DNA of 64,000 bases from Colwellia sp. C1TZA3 (GTDB taxonomy: Bacteria; Pseudomonadota; Gammaproteobacteria; Enterobacterales; Alteromonadaceae): assembly GCF_007954265.1 (NCBI RefSeq), contig NZ_VOLS01000010.1:29829-93828 (forward strand), in the 5' to 3' direction. This document shows positions 8,182 through 16,759 of this stretch, in pieces. Positions within the stretch are counted from its first letter, which is position 1. Every line of letters starts with the position of its first letter. The notes beneath the pieces are model-generated. The model saw only the letters and a program-made list of their open reading frames with translations, had not been told where the DNA came from and ran no database searches. Position numbers and translations under genes: made by a program.

Positions 8182-9159
8182 GTGAAGAACGGTTCAGAGT
8201 TAAGAGCACGATATAACGACGTAAATCGTGGTGTCTACTTTATCGGCACAACCCCGCCCAAAAGTGATACACCCATCGAGCAAGTATCAATTATTGCCGA
8301 TAAATTACTTGAGCGTGTAAGCGACATCGACTTTGACGGTTTAATTGTTTATGACATTCAAAATGAAGATTCACGCACCTCAAAGCCACGGCCTTTTCCT
8401 TTTAAGTCAACGCATGATCCTCGACTTTACTCCTCATTTTTACAACAGAAGTCAAAACGACCGGTGATTACTTACAAGAGTGTCGTGCAATCAAACGGTG
8501 ATGCTTTTAATCAATGGGTTAATGAAGCGTGGCATGAATATGGTATTCGCGACATTGTACTGGTTGGCAGCCCTTCACGGCAAAATAGTATTAGTCTGCC
8601 TTTGGCTGAAGCCTATAAAACCTTAGTGACCAATGAAAATAACTTTTTTATTGGCGGTATTACTATTGCTGAGCGTCATGCAAATAAAGGCAATGAGCAT
8701 GTTAAATTAATTGAAAAACACCAGCAAGGTTGCAACTTTTTTATCTCACAAGCCATTTATAATGCCCAAGCAACCATTGATATGTTGACGCGCTATGCCA
8801 TCGAGTGTCAGCAACAAGGTATAAAGCCACAACGTATTATTTTAACCTTCTCTCCCTGTGGCAGTAAGAAAACCTTAGAGTTTATTGAATGGTTGGGTGT
8901 CAGTGTTCCTGAAGCAACAAGTTTACGCATTTTAAATGCTGAGCGACCATTATATGAATCGATTAGAATTTGCAGCAATACCTTGGTTCAGATTCTTGAT
9001 GCGGTTTTGCCCTACAAAGTGCCTCTAGGGCTTAATATTGAGAGTTTAACTAACCGTAAAGAAGAGATTGACGGTTCAATATTACTTTATAAACTCTTGC
9101 GTTCGACGATGGATAATTATTTAGCAAAGCAAGAGCTCAGTGGGCTTTTTACTGATTAA
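8182..9159 (+). CDS. Methylenetetrahydrofolate reductase-like protein
   Basis: 325 aa with the TIM-barrel pattern of the MTHFR (MetF) superfamily: YFIGTTPP at the start, IVYDIQNEDSR after the first helix, DIVLVGSPSR, GGITIAERH, GCNFFISQAIYN near the usual folate/FAD-site strand, and ILTFSPCGS. It is divergent from the metF used for methionine, so the folate reductase reaction is not certain. The start is GTG, with AGAAG seven bases upstream. A perfect 8-bp inverted repeat AAGGTAAG...CTTACCTT (8125-8163) precedes it. A 21-bp hairpin follows the stop. Confidence 0.7.
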   Translation: MKNGSELRARYNDVNRGVYFIGTTPPKSDTPIEQVSIIADKLLERVSDIDFDGLIVYDIQNEDSRTSKPRPFPFKSTHDPRLYSSFLQQKSKRPVITYKSVVQSNGDAFNQWVNEAWHEYGIRDIVLVGSPSRQNSISLPLAEAYKTLVTNENNFFIGGITIAERHANKGNEHVKLIEKHQQGCNFFISQAIYNAQATIDMLTRYAIECQQQGIKPQRIILTFSPCGSKKTLEFIEWLGVSVPEATSLRILNAERPLYESIRICSNTLVQILDAVLPYKVPLGLNIESLTNRKEEIDGSILLYKLLRSTMDNYLAKQELSGLFTD

Positions 9160-9185
9160 TTAAGCATTTTTCTCATCGTTATACG

Positions 9186-9232
9186 CTATACTTTGTAACT
9201 GAAATATTATTTATTTCAGTTACAAAGTATAG
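9186..9232 (+). repeat. Perfect 21-bp inverted repeat, 5-nt loop, before a small membrane gene
   Basis: The left arm 9186-9206 and right arm 9212-9232 are exact reverse complements, separated by TTATT. The right arm runs into the AGGAG ribosome site (9231-9235) of the gene starting at 9245. It has no T tract on the plus strand, so a classical terminator for the upstream gene is less likely than a leader or RNA-processing structure, or a binding site. Confidence 0.85.
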
Positions 9233-9244
9233 GAGACTTAAAAT

Positions 9245-9487
9245 ATGTCAGGTACAGCGATGGTTGTGGCAATTGTATTTATTTCGGTTGGCTTTGGTGT
9301 GATATTTGACATGTACAAAAAGCATTTAGAATTTAAAGCCAAAACCTTAAACCACAACAGCCAAAGTAATGAAAAAGCTATAGCGGTGATTAAACAAGTA
9401 CAAGCACTTGAAGAGCGTATGCAAGTGTTAGAAAAAATTATTACTGATGAAGGCTATAGCGTTCAAAAAGAAATTAATAAGCTCTAG
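9245..9487 (+). CDS. Small single-pass membrane protein with coiled coil (Psp-like)
   Basis: 80 aa: one N-terminal transmembrane helix (residues about 5-22), then a charged helix likely to form a coiled coil. The plan is like PspB. The C-terminus (LEKIITDEGYSVQKEINKL) resembles the end of this genome's own PspC (IERYVTSPEFTVSREINQL). AGGAG lies nine bases before the ATG. No family name can be given; a link to envelope stress is inference from the similarity alone. Confidence 0.7.
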   Translation: MSGTAMVVAIVFISVGFGVIFDMYKKHLEFKAKTLNHNSQSNEKAIAVIKQVQALEERMQVLEKIITDEGYSVQKEINKL

Positions 9488-9540
9488 CGACGAACCTGTG
9501 CTATTGGTTATGGTTATAACGATGAGGATCGAGTGTTAAT

Positions 9541-9744
9541 ATGAAATTAATCATGAGAACCGAATTTGAAAACTTACAAAAAAAACTACTTCATGGTAGG
9601 CAAAGTGATGTAAATGGCGCAAAGCAGGTCGTAAAACCATATCGAAATGAGCAGCTTATTGCGAAAAAAATCACGCTAAAAAACTCTATTCGATATTTTG
9701 CTATTGATCGCTATCAACAATTTCTCACTGACGAAACTGAGTAA
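9541..9744 (+). CDS. Small hypothetical basic protein
   Basis: 67 aa, Lys/Gln-rich, no membrane segment, no family recognised. It starts 54 bp after the preceding small membrane protein and could share its transcript. The ribosome site (GAGG) is rather far from the first ATG; an in-frame ATG at 9553 is an alternative. Weak support. Confidence 0.4.
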   Translation: MKLIMRTEFENLQKKLLHGRQSDVNGAKQVVKPYRNEQLIAKKITLKNSIRYFAIDRYQQFLTDETE

Positions 9745-9894
9745 ACTGAGTAAACACAACTACGGCTAAACCTTTACTCAGATAGAAGCCTGCTCAAATA
9801 AATACCTAATAAATAAATACACCACCTACATCATGATATTGCAATGTACTTTACTGGTAGCGCTCTAGACCAATTTAGCATTACTGCACTAAAG

Positions 9895-9923
9895 TAAAAA
9901 CTACTAAATAATAGTAGTTTTTG
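9895..9923 (+). terminator. Intrinsic terminator
   Basis: AAAAACTACTA/TAGTAGTTTTT hairpin with a short loop, about 150 bp after the last plus-strand ORF. It has A and T tracts on both sides, so it may also serve the minus-strand thioesterase that ends at 10018. Confidence 0.7.
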
Positions 9924-10017
9924 CACTTCAAAAGTGAGACAGAGTTGACTATAAATGTGATAAGTTCTGATCATTTATGAGCCAGTTCCTAAAGTCTTCT
10001 TAGATTAAGCACATCCA

Positions 10018-10407
10018 TTAACCTTCAATAATCTCAGTTAAAGAAGCCAACGTTTTACCATGTGGGATCGGTTGTTTAGATTCAGGATCAACTTGAACAA
10101 AAACAATATCATCAGCCAAACATATTGTTTTTTTCGTCACCTTATTACGCATAATGCATGTGATAGTAATCGAGGTATTTCCAACCGCTTTAGTTGATAA
10201 ACCAAACTCAACAATGTCACCCTGTTGAGCCGGTGATTCAAAATGTATGGCGCCAATATGCTTAGTAACCAAACAGTTTGTTTCTAGTTGGCATATGGCA
10301 TATATAGCAGCTTCCTCATCAATCCAAGCTAATGCCCGACCACCGAAGAGTGAATTAGCATAATTTAAATCATTAGGTAGAATTAATCGACGAGATAAAA
10401 AGCGCAT
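10018..10407 (-). CDS. Acyl-CoA thioesterase, hotdog fold (YciA-like)
   Basis: Hydrolyses acyl-CoA to free acid and CoA. 129 aa single hotdog domain with the family pattern LPNDLNYANSLFGGRALAWIDEEAAI (compare NxxGxxFGGxLMxxxD) and VTKHIGAIHFESPAQQGDIVEF. It lies 67 bp downstream of the FabH-like gene on the same strand, consistent with a shared lipid-related role, though co-transcription is inferred. Confidence 0.85.
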   Translation of the reverse strand: MRFLSRRLILPNDLNYANSLFGGRALAWIDEEAAIYAICQLETNCLVTKHIGAIHFESPAQQGDIVEFGLSTKAVGNTSITITCIMRNKVTKKTICLADDIVFVQVDPESKQPIPHGKTLASLTEIIEG

Positions 10408-10474
10408 GGGTATCCTTATTACAGCGATAAGCTAACCAGAAGTAGTGTTAGCTTATAAACAAAAAATTAATTTT

Positions 10475-11545
10475 TTACACAGATTTGCCAGCAATAATGT
10501 CTTGTACTAGTTCCAAGCCAGATTGCTTACATTCAGGTAAATTGACATCGGTTGTTGATAAAGCATGGGTTCTATCACCCCATTTCACAACATGAGCGCT
10601 CCATGTTAAACCACCACCAAAGGCTGGAAGCAACACATAAGATTGCTGCGCAATGAAGCCTTCTTCTATCGCTTCGACAAAGGCCACTAAGGTTGTTGCC
10701 GCTGACATGTTGCCATATTTATGAATGTTGATAAATACCTTTTCTTTGTCCATTTTAAGACGTTTTACTAGGGTATCAATAATACGTAAATTTGCTTGAT
10801 GAGGAACAACACTGGCCATTTGGTCAGCACTGAGTTGCGCTTGTGCTAGTGCTTTTTCACAGGCCTGCGCCATACCTGAAACCGCTTTTTTAAAAATATC
10901 TGGTCCTAAAAACGCCCAATTAGACTGTCCAAGCAAACGTCCTTTATTAGCATATTTCATGCCCCAGCCTTCAACAGCCAGAATATCTCGGGATTCGCCA
11001 TAGCATCCTAAAGCTTGCGTTATAACGCCAGTTTCTTCTGCACTTTCTTCTAAATAAAGCGCTGCTGCACCGTCACCAAATAAGACAGCAACATCACGGT
11101 TACTCCAGTCCATAATAGGCGAAATAGTTTCAGCGCCAATAATCAGTGCTGATTTAACCACTCCGCTTTTTATCATAGATGTTGCAACGCTTAAACTATA
11201 CATGCCACCAGTACAGGCTGTACTAACATCCATGCAAGCGGCATTCTCAGCTCCTAGTAAACGCTGGACATTAGAGGCCGCGTTAGGACAGATCTGATCA
11301 AATGTGGTGCTGCCAAAAACAATCAACTCAACATCTTTGGCGGTTTTACCTGCAGCAGCCAATGCTCTCGCACAGGCAACATGGGCTAACTCACTGACAG
11401 TAACATGAGAAATTCTTCGCTCTTTCATACCAGTGCGAGAAGTTATCCATTGGTCATCTGTTTCTAAAAACGTGGCTAAATCATCATTGGTAAGAATAGC
11501 GGGCGGTAAGCACTTGCCCCAACCGGTAATTGCTGCGTATGTCAT
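10475..11545 (-). CDS. 3-oxoacyl-ACP synthase III (FabH-like)
   Basis: Condensing enzyme of the thiolase fold. With the start at 11545 (MTYAAITGWG, AAGG upstream) the Cys-His-Asn triad is C111 (DVSTACTGGM), H249 (VVPHQANLRI) and N279 (HKYGNMSAATT), as in KAS III. 356 aa, somewhat longer than FabH of fatty acid initiation. An extra in-frame N-terminal stretch to 11611 is Lys/Asn-rich and probably not translated. It could be the housekeeping enzyme or a second copy; there is no fab cluster here to decide. Confidence 0.85.
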   Translation of the reverse strand: MTYAAITGWGKCLPPAILTNDDLATFLETDDQWITSRTGMKERRISHVTVSELAHVACARALAAAGKTAKDVELIVFGSTTFDQICPNAASNVQRLLGAENAACMDVSTACTGGMYSLSVATSMIKSGVVKSALIIGAETISPIMDWSNRDVAVLFGDGAAALYLEESAEETGVITQALGCYGESRDILAVEGWGMKYANKGRLLGQSNWAFLGPDIFKKAVSGMAQACEKALAQAQLSADQMASVVPHQANLRIIDTLVKRLKMDKEKVFINIHKYGNMSAATTLVAFVEAIEEGFIAQQSYVLLPAFGGGLTWSAHVVKWGDRTHALSTTDVNLPECKQSGLELVQDIIAGKSV

Positions 11546-11656
11546 AGGAAACCTTATTTTGCTGTTATTTTTACTTTTAAAAAGCAAAGAATAGTTTTTT
11601 TTTATAGTCATATCATACTACAAAAAACAGTATTTTAACGGCTATTTACCGTATTT

Positions 11657-11829
11657 ACACCAAGTTGATTTAAAATTAGGTCTGTCGATAAAGGCTAGCA
11701 TTAAAGACCTTATAAAAAATCAGCGTTTTTACCTCTCCTGTCCTCCTACTTGTTTTCTACCTGTGAGTTATTTTATTATTTTTTACAGGGGGGAAAGGAA
11801 GGAGAAAACAATGAGGAAAGACTAAAACC
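11657..11829. repeat. Hairpin repeat, copy 1
   Basis: Imperfect copy of the block at 11851-12015, including a pyrimidine-rich arm, CCTGTGAGTTATTTTATTAT in the middle and a purine-rich return arm. The arms pair with several mismatches. It lies upstream of the FabH-like gene. Confidence 0.65.
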
Positions 11830-11850
11830 TTTTGGGCTGGCTGTACTTAT

Positions 11851-12015
11851 GCCAAGTTGGTTTAACATTTATTTAATCGGTAAAAATTAGTATTAAAAAC
11901 CACCTAAAAAGTCAGTATTTTTTTACTTCTCCTGCTCTTCTCCTTCTTTTCTCCCTGTGAGTTATTTTATTATTTTTCACAGGGAGAAAAGAAGGAGAAA
12001 TACTGAGAAAAAAAC
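11851..12015. repeat. Hairpin repeat, copy 2, 22-23-bp perfect stem
   Basis: Arms at 11939-11960 and 11977-11998 are exact reverse complements (CTCCTTCTTTTCTCCCTGTG against its complement) around a 16-nt AT loop. One arm is almost pure pyrimidine and the other pure purine. The repeat ends where recognisable nfeD sequence begins. Confidence 0.8.
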
Positions 12016-12018
12016 CAC

Positions 12019-12728
12019 ATTGGCGTAGGAGTAGCGGGTATTGTCGGCGGTATATCGTTACTTATCGCCTTATATGCCCTACAGTTACTGCCACTAAATT
12101 TTGCGGGTGTTGCCCTACTGTTGTTAGGCGTAACACTCATGGTAATGGAATCACTAATACCAAGCTTTGGTATTTTTAGCCTCGGCGGTTTTGACGCATT
12201 TTTTTAGGCTCGATCCTTTCATACCAATTTCATTAAGTTTGTGATCTTGTTGTGCGCAGGAAAAATAACTCAAGGTAAGGCGCTCGATTGAGCAATAGCT
12301 GGCTATTGGGATTGAGAGCAACACAGCCTTGAGCTATTTTAACTAGTACAAGTGAGCAATAACTTAATGGGATTGGTATTATTCGACACTAAGCTTGAGC
12401 AATTTAAAATATCTCTACCATTGATTGCCGGTTTTGCTTTTCTCCTGCACTATTTATTATCTTTGACTTGGGATTTATCTACCGAGCACAAAAAAATAAA
12501 ATAGTCAGTGGTCAATAAGAAATAGTTAAGGCTTGGGTTACGGTGGAGATTGACTTCACTGATGAGGGTTATGTGCTCTTTAATGGCGAGCGTTGGGCGG
12601 CTAGCAGCCAACTAGCCTTGGAAAAAAATCAACAGGTACAAGTGCAAGAAATTAATCACCTAACCCTTGTTTTTGCACCAGCACTAAACGCAACAACTAA
12701 GGAGCAAGATAATGACTTCATTATTTAA
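12019..12728 (+). pseudogene. Decayed NfeD membrane protease remnant
   Basis: C-terminal part of an NfeD (membrane ClpP-class) protein: a three-helix region IGVGVAGIVGGISLLIALYA...LMVMESLIPSFGIFSLGG, then LIAGFAFLLHYLL, then the OB-fold domain VTVEIDFTDEGYVLFNGERW. The N-terminal protease domain is missing, the T run near 12200 is shifted by one base, a stop follows, and a mobile element is inserted. Restoring one T and removing the element with one 3-bp duplication gives FFLGSILLFDTKLEQF, matching the family. The end overlaps the slipin remnant, as in normal nfeD-slipin operons. Confidence 0.78.
12222..12378 (-). mobile_element. 157-bp MITE-like element, copy C (in nfeD remnant)
   Basis: Reverse-orientation copy with near-identical sequence. 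The flanks are TCA on the left and TTA on the right, i.e. one mismatch from the perfect 3-bp duplication seen at the other complete copies, probably a later mutation. Confidence 0.88.
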
Positions 12729-12918
12729 TAATTTAGAATTATTCACCGGCTCAATTATACTTTTACTTATTGCCTTTTTGTTAAGTGCTTTTAGAGTTTT
12801 ACAATAATATGAACGTGGGGTTATTTTTTTACTTGGACGATTTTATAGCGTGAGAGGGCTTGGTTTTATTATCGTTATTCCGTTTATCCAACAAAACACG
12901 AACGACCTCGTTGACTAA
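12712..12918 (+). pseudogene. Truncated slipin / stomatin-like protein remnant
   Basis: Starts with an ATG after AAGGAG. Reads an N-terminal membrane helix (GSIILLLIAFLLSAFRVLQ), an in-frame TAA, then YERGVIFLLGRFYSVRGLGF, the conserved slipin start of the SPFH domain. It stops for good at 12916. Only about 65 of roughly 250 residues remain. Slipins are normally co-encoded with NfeD. The span 12919-13053 holds no gene. Confidence 0.75.
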
Positions 12919-13053
12919 TAAAGAGCATATTATATGATAATGTTCTAGTCGAAATAGCTAGAAAAGACAGAAGTATAATCACGTTGTGTGCGTTTGCTGT
13001 TTTTATTATCAGGTCCTAAGTGTGTAAATGTATTTAGGACGGGCAATCCATAC

Positions 13054-13084
13054 AAAAAAGCCCGCATAAGAAGCGGGCTTTTTC
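13054..13084 (-). terminator. Intrinsic terminator of the apt-dnaX-ybaB unit
   Basis: AAGCCCGC/GCGGGCTT stem with A and T tracts, 13 bp after the ybaB stop on the minus strand. Confidence 0.88.
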
Positions 13085-13096
13085 ATAGACTTAAAA

Positions 13097-13423
13097 CTAA
13101 AACGGCATTTTCATCCCTGGAGGCATTTGCATACCACCAGTTAAAGCACCCATTTTATCTTTATTTTGCTCTTCAACGCGACGTACAGCATCATTCATTG
13201 CTGCGGCGACTAAGTCTTCAAGCATATCTTTATCGTCTGCTATTAAGCTGTCATCGATAATAACACGACGTACGTTATGGTTACCTGTCATGGTCACTTT
13301 GACCATACCTGCACCCGCTTCGCCGGTCACTTCCATTTTAGCTAAATCTTCTTGTGCTTTTGCCATTTTAGCTTGCATTTCTTGGGCTTGCTTCATTAAG
13401 TTGCCCATGCCACCTTTCATCAT
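13097..13423 (-). CDS. ybaB: Nucleoid-associated protein YbaB/EbfC
   Basis: 108 aa DNA-binding dimer that coats the nucleoid. Met/Gly-rich ends ([17 protein letters not shown]... [17 protein letters not shown]) and the core [19 protein letters not shown] are diagnostic. GGAGAG precedes the ATG. It lies downstream of dnaX in the usual dnaX-ybaB order, but recR, which commonly follows, is absent: a terminator comes instead. Confidence 0.95.
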   Translation of the reverse strand: MMKGGMGNLMKQAQEMQAKMAKAQEDLAKMEVTGEAGAGMVKVTMTGNHNVRRVIIDDSLIADDKDMLEDLVAAAMNDAVRRVEEQNKDKMGALTGGMQMPPGMKMPF

Positions 13424-13489
13424 AATTTTCTCTCCAAATGTAATATGCCGCCAAAGATAGTAGTTAACGGCTAAAAATTCAAGTAGCGA

Positions 13490-15745
13490 TTAACGCGCTA
13501 CAACAGTTTCTTGGTAAAGCTCAGCTTGAAATTGTTGTTGCAGTGCAATAACAATTTCGTCTTCAGCTAACACTTGCTGTGCATATTCATAGCGCTTGGC
13601 ATTAATATCTGTTTGGATTTGATAAGGATCCGCAACAGTTTTTTCAACAATGTTTACTTCAACTGTGATTTTACGTTGTAGATATTCAGATATTTGTGCT
13701 TCTAATTGCTTATGTGCAGCATCACTATTTAAGTGCTTAATGGCTTGATCTAATTGTAAAATCAATAAATCGTCAGTAGACCTAGCATCGATAGTAGCAT
13801 GTATTGCTAGCTGTCTTAGGCGCGCGAGCAAAGACATGCTGTCGATCATATGTGCCCATTTATCAACTTGGTTTGCTAATTTGATCGTCGCTGGGTTAAT
13901 AATACCTTCATTATAGGGCTGTTCAGGTAATGTTGCTATGTCAGGCACATTAGGCTGCTCTGTGGCATTATTTTTTACCGGGTCTACACTCGTGTCCTCG
14001 TTGGTATTTAATGATGGACGCAGGACCACGCCATTAGGCTTTTTTGAGCTATTCTCCATTGACTTTTTACGACTTCTGAGCATATTTCGTGTCGCGATTG
14101 CTGCCGCAACTGGCGATTCAAATGGCTTTTTATCATCACTTCCCTGCGGCAAGTCGGTACTATCGTTACTCGCGCTAACAATAGACTTATCTTCCTCACC
14201 GTGATTAGCAGTAGGTGTTTGAACAATAATATTTTGATCAATTTCGCTATGCTCAGGCTGTAATGTCTGTATTGCGGTTATCGGCTCAATAAGCGCATTA
14301 GCTTGATGTTCAATTGCCCGCATTTCTTCTGCTAAAACATCATTAGCTTCAAGTTCTTGATTAGGAGCTATAGCCGCATCGGGAATCGATGTTTCTTCAT
14401 TTATATTAACGCTTGATTGCTGTTGAATATCTTCCATGCTCTCAGGTCGATTATCACTAGATTTAACCTGGTTCTGCGCAGCATCAGCCAATATTTCTCT
14501 GTTAGTTGAGCTCAGCGAATCAGCCTCTGGTAAGACTGATTTTTTTTCTGGATTGAGGTTTTCGTCCAGATTAGCGCTAGCATTAGCTAATAACTTTGAA
14601 TCACTAAACGAAATTTCATCAGATATTTCTTTACCTGCTTCTGGTAAATTATCGCTATTAACAACCGGTTTAAAAGCCAGTAAGCGTAATAACATCATAT
14701 CAAATGCAGCTTGTTCATCATCTGCATAAGGTAAATCTTTTCTGGCTGTTAAAACTATTTGATAATACAGCTGAACATCTTCAGGCGACATTAACTGACA
14801 GAAACGCGTTAGCAGTTGTTGGTGCTCTACCGGTAAGCTAAAATTAGCTTTAACCACCTGTGTCATCGCTATTTGGTGCAATAGTTGGATTAGCTCAGCT
14901 GACAATCGGCTATAGCTTGGCGCATATGAGGCAATAACCAGTGAAAGCTGCATTAACGCTGCAGAGTCTTGTTTCAATAAGGCGATGATAATTTTAAAGA
15001 CCCAATCTCGGTCAACGCCCCCTAACATTTGCTGAACGTCATTTCTGCTTATATTGCCATTACCCTGCGCAATACATTGGTCGGTCAAACTCAAGCAGTC
15101 GCGCATGCTGCCACGAGCTGCTTTAGCTAGTAACGCAATTGATTCATCATCAAATGCTACGGCTTCTTTTGTTAGTATTTCAATGATTTTATCGCTAATT
15201 TGCTTAATCGTTAGCGCTTTTAAATGAAACTGTAAACAACGAGAAAGTACCGTAACGGGTAGCTTTTGTGGATCAGTGGTCGCAAGAATGAACTTTACAT
15301 GCTCAGGAGGTTCTTCAAGTGTCTTTAATAAGGCATTGAAGCTACTACGTGACAACATATGAACTTCATCAATCAAGTAGACCTTATATCGACCTCTTGT
15401 TGGTGCATATTGTACGTTATCTAAAATTTCACGAGTATCGTCAACTTTAGTACGAGAGGCGGCATCAATTTCAAGTAAGTCTACAAAGCGACCTTGGTCG
15501 ATATCCACGCAAGCATCACAAGTGCCACAAGGCGTTGCGGTGATGCCTGTTTCGCAATTTAGACTTTTAGCAAAAATTCTCGCAATGGTAGTTTTACCGA
15601 CACCACGCGTTCCAGTGAATAGGTAAGCATGATGTAGCCTTTGTTGGGTTAGGGCATTAACCAAAACAGTAACAACATGTTCTTGGCCCATCAACTCACT
15701 AAAGGATTTTGGTCGCCATTTTCTTGCTAAAACCTGATAGCTCAT
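13490..15745 (-). CDS. dnaX: DNA polymerase III subunits tau/gamma
   Basis: Clamp-loader ATPase. Walker A GTRGVGKTT (residues 45-53), zinc Cys at 64, 73, 76 and 79, DEVHMLS and the sensor region LSRCLQFHLK are present. The 751-aa frame is tau; its middle is a low-complexity acidic linker and the C-terminus binds the polymerase. At 14540-14547 the coding strand has eight A after G (codons 400-402). A -1 shift there gives six new residues and a TGA at 14520-14522, a gamma product of about 408 aa, close to the 431 aa of E. coli gamma. apt lies 10 bp upstream, ybaB downstream. Confidence 0.95.
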   Translation of the reverse strand: MSYQVLARKWRPKSFSELMGQEHVVTVLVNALTQQRLHHAYLFTGTRGVGKTTIARIFAKSLNCETGITATPCGTCDACVDIDQGRFVDLLEIDAASRTKVDDTREILDNVQYAPTRGRYKVYLIDEVHMLSRSSFNALLKTLEEPPEHVKFILATTDPQKLPVTVLSRCLQFHLKALTIKQISDKIIEILTKEAVAFDDESIALLAKAARGSMRDCLSLTDQCIAQGNGNISRNDVQQMLGGVDRDWVFKIIIALLKQDSAALMQLSLVIASYAPSYSRLSAELIQLLHQIAMTQVVKANFSLPVEHQQLLTRFCQLMSPEDVQLYYQIVLTARKDLPYADDEQAAFDMMLLRLLAFKPVVNSDNLPEAGKEISDEISFSDSKLLANASANLDENLNPEKKSVLPEADSLSSTNREILADAAQNQVKSSDNRPESMEDIQQQSSVNINEETSIPDAAIAPNQELEANDVLAEEMRAIEHQANALIEPITAIQTLQPEHSEIDQNIIVQTPTANHGEEDKSIVSASNDSTDLPQGSDDKKPFESPVAAAIATRNMLRSRKKSMENSSKKPNGVVLRPSLNTNEDTSVDPVKNNATEQPNVPDIATLPEQPYNEGIINPATIKLANQVDKWAHMIDSMSLLARLRQLAIHATIDARSTDDLLILQLDQAIKHLNSDAAHKQLEAQISEYLQRKITVEVNIVEKTVADPYQIQTDINAKRYEYAQQVLAEDEIVIALQQQFQAELYQETVVAR
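14540..14548 (-). promoter_or_regulatory. Candidate dnaX slippery site for gamma subunit synthesis
   Basis: G followed by A8 in the dnaX message, just after the clamp-loader domains. A -1 ribosomal shift (or transcript slippage) reaches a stop within 21 nt. Position in the gene and product length match known dnaX recoding sites. The heptamer here is A-AAA-AAA followed by U, not the A-AAA-AAG of E. coli, so efficiency is unknown. Confidence 0.5.
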
Positions 15746-15754
15746 TCTTCAGCC

Positions 15755-16300
15755 TTAATCACCAGCATATTGCAGTAAAGAGAACACAGATAAATCCATG
15801 TCTTCGAGTTTTTTTTCACCACCTAAATCTGGCAACGATATAACAAATGCAGCATCTGTTACCTTCGCACCTAAACGTCTGATCAGCTTGGTGGTTGCTT
15901 CAATAGTCCCACCCGTTGCCAGTAGATCATCAATAATTAAAACATTATCATCTTTGGTTAACGCATCTTGGTGGATTTCTAAGGTGTCATGCCCATACTC
16001 TAGCTGATAATCTTGCCTATAAGTAGCTCTTGGCAACTTACCTGGCTTGCGCACAGGAACAAAGCCTAAGCCCATCGCTAATGCTAACGGAGCACCAAAA
16101 AGAAAGCCACGCGCTTCAGTGCCAACTATCTTAGTAAAACCACCCGCTTTGAATTTATTAGCTAAGATATCTATGGTGAGCTTGAACGCTTCAGCGTCAT
16201 CCAATATACCTGTTACGTCTCTAAACATAATACCGGCTTTTGGATAATCTGGAATGGTGTGAATTGCGGATTTAAGTGTATTGATTTGTGTTTCAGTCAT
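15755..16300 (-). CDS. apt: Adenine phosphoribosyltransferase
   Basis: Makes AMP from adenine and PRPP (purine salvage). The PRPP-binding motif [13 protein letters not shown] (about residue 120), the ARGFLFG segment and the N-terminal [18 protein letters not shown] motif are typical. 181 aa. First gene of the apt-dnaX-ybaB unit on the minus strand. Confidence 0.95.
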   Translation of the reverse strand: MTETQINTLKSAIHTIPDYPKAGIMFRDVTGILDDAEAFKLTIDILANKFKAGGFTKIVGTEARGFLFGAPLALAMGLGFVPVRKPGKLPRATYRQDYQLEYGHDTLEIHQDALTKDDNVLIIDDLLATGGTIEATTKLIRRLGAKVTDAAFVISLPDLGGEKKLEDMDLSVFSLLQYAGD

Positions 16301-16354
16301 GTTCTAAAAGTCAAAAAATATTTTAGTTACAGAATAAAGCAATTCACTGAAAGA

Positions 16355-16738
16355 TTATAGTAACTGATAGCGAGTATTTACCGATAGTAAGTTATTTACC
16401 AATTTAAGTAGGTTTTCTGCATCAACAGGTTTATCAATTATCGCTAAAAATAAGTCAGTATTGCAAATCAGCTTTAGCGATTGATGACCTTGCGTTGTCA
16501 TCAGAATAACCGGTGTATCTGCATAAATTTTATGCTGGCGTATGTGTTTAGTTAACTGAATACCGTTCATGATAGGCATCAAGTGATCAACTATGACTAA
16601 ATCATAGTATCGTTTTTGTAATTTTTCAGAGCCATCTAGACCGTGACACGCTGTATCGACAAAATAACCTTGAGCGAATAACAATTCACTCAGGCTATTT
16701 AGTATTACCGGATTATCATCTACAACAAGAATTTTCAT
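16355..16738 (-). CDS. Single-domain response regulator (CheY-like receiver)
   Basis: 127 aa receiver domain only: acidic pocket VVDDN, phospho-acceptor Asp in LVIVDHLMP, switch Thr in ILMTTQG, and Lys in IIDKPVD. There is no output domain and no kinase gene nearby, so its partner is unknown. The start is the ATG at 16738; an in-frame TTG lies 9 bp upstream. It is 54 bp upstream of apt on the same strand. Confidence 0.85.
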   Translation of the reverse strand: MKILVVDDNPVILNSLSELLFAQGYFVDTACHGLDGSEKLQKRYYDLVIVDHLMPIMNGIQLTKHIRQHKIYADTPVILMTTQGHQSLKLICNTDLFLAIIDKPVDAENLLKLVNNLLSVNTRYQLL

Positions 16739-16759
16739 TTTAAACAAAACACTTATTGG

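Noticed and set aside
13012..13038. Small hairpin GTCCTAA...TTAGGAC just before the ybaB terminator
   Set aside because: Seven base pairs with a 12-nt loop and no T tract; the strong terminator next to it explains the end of transcription.
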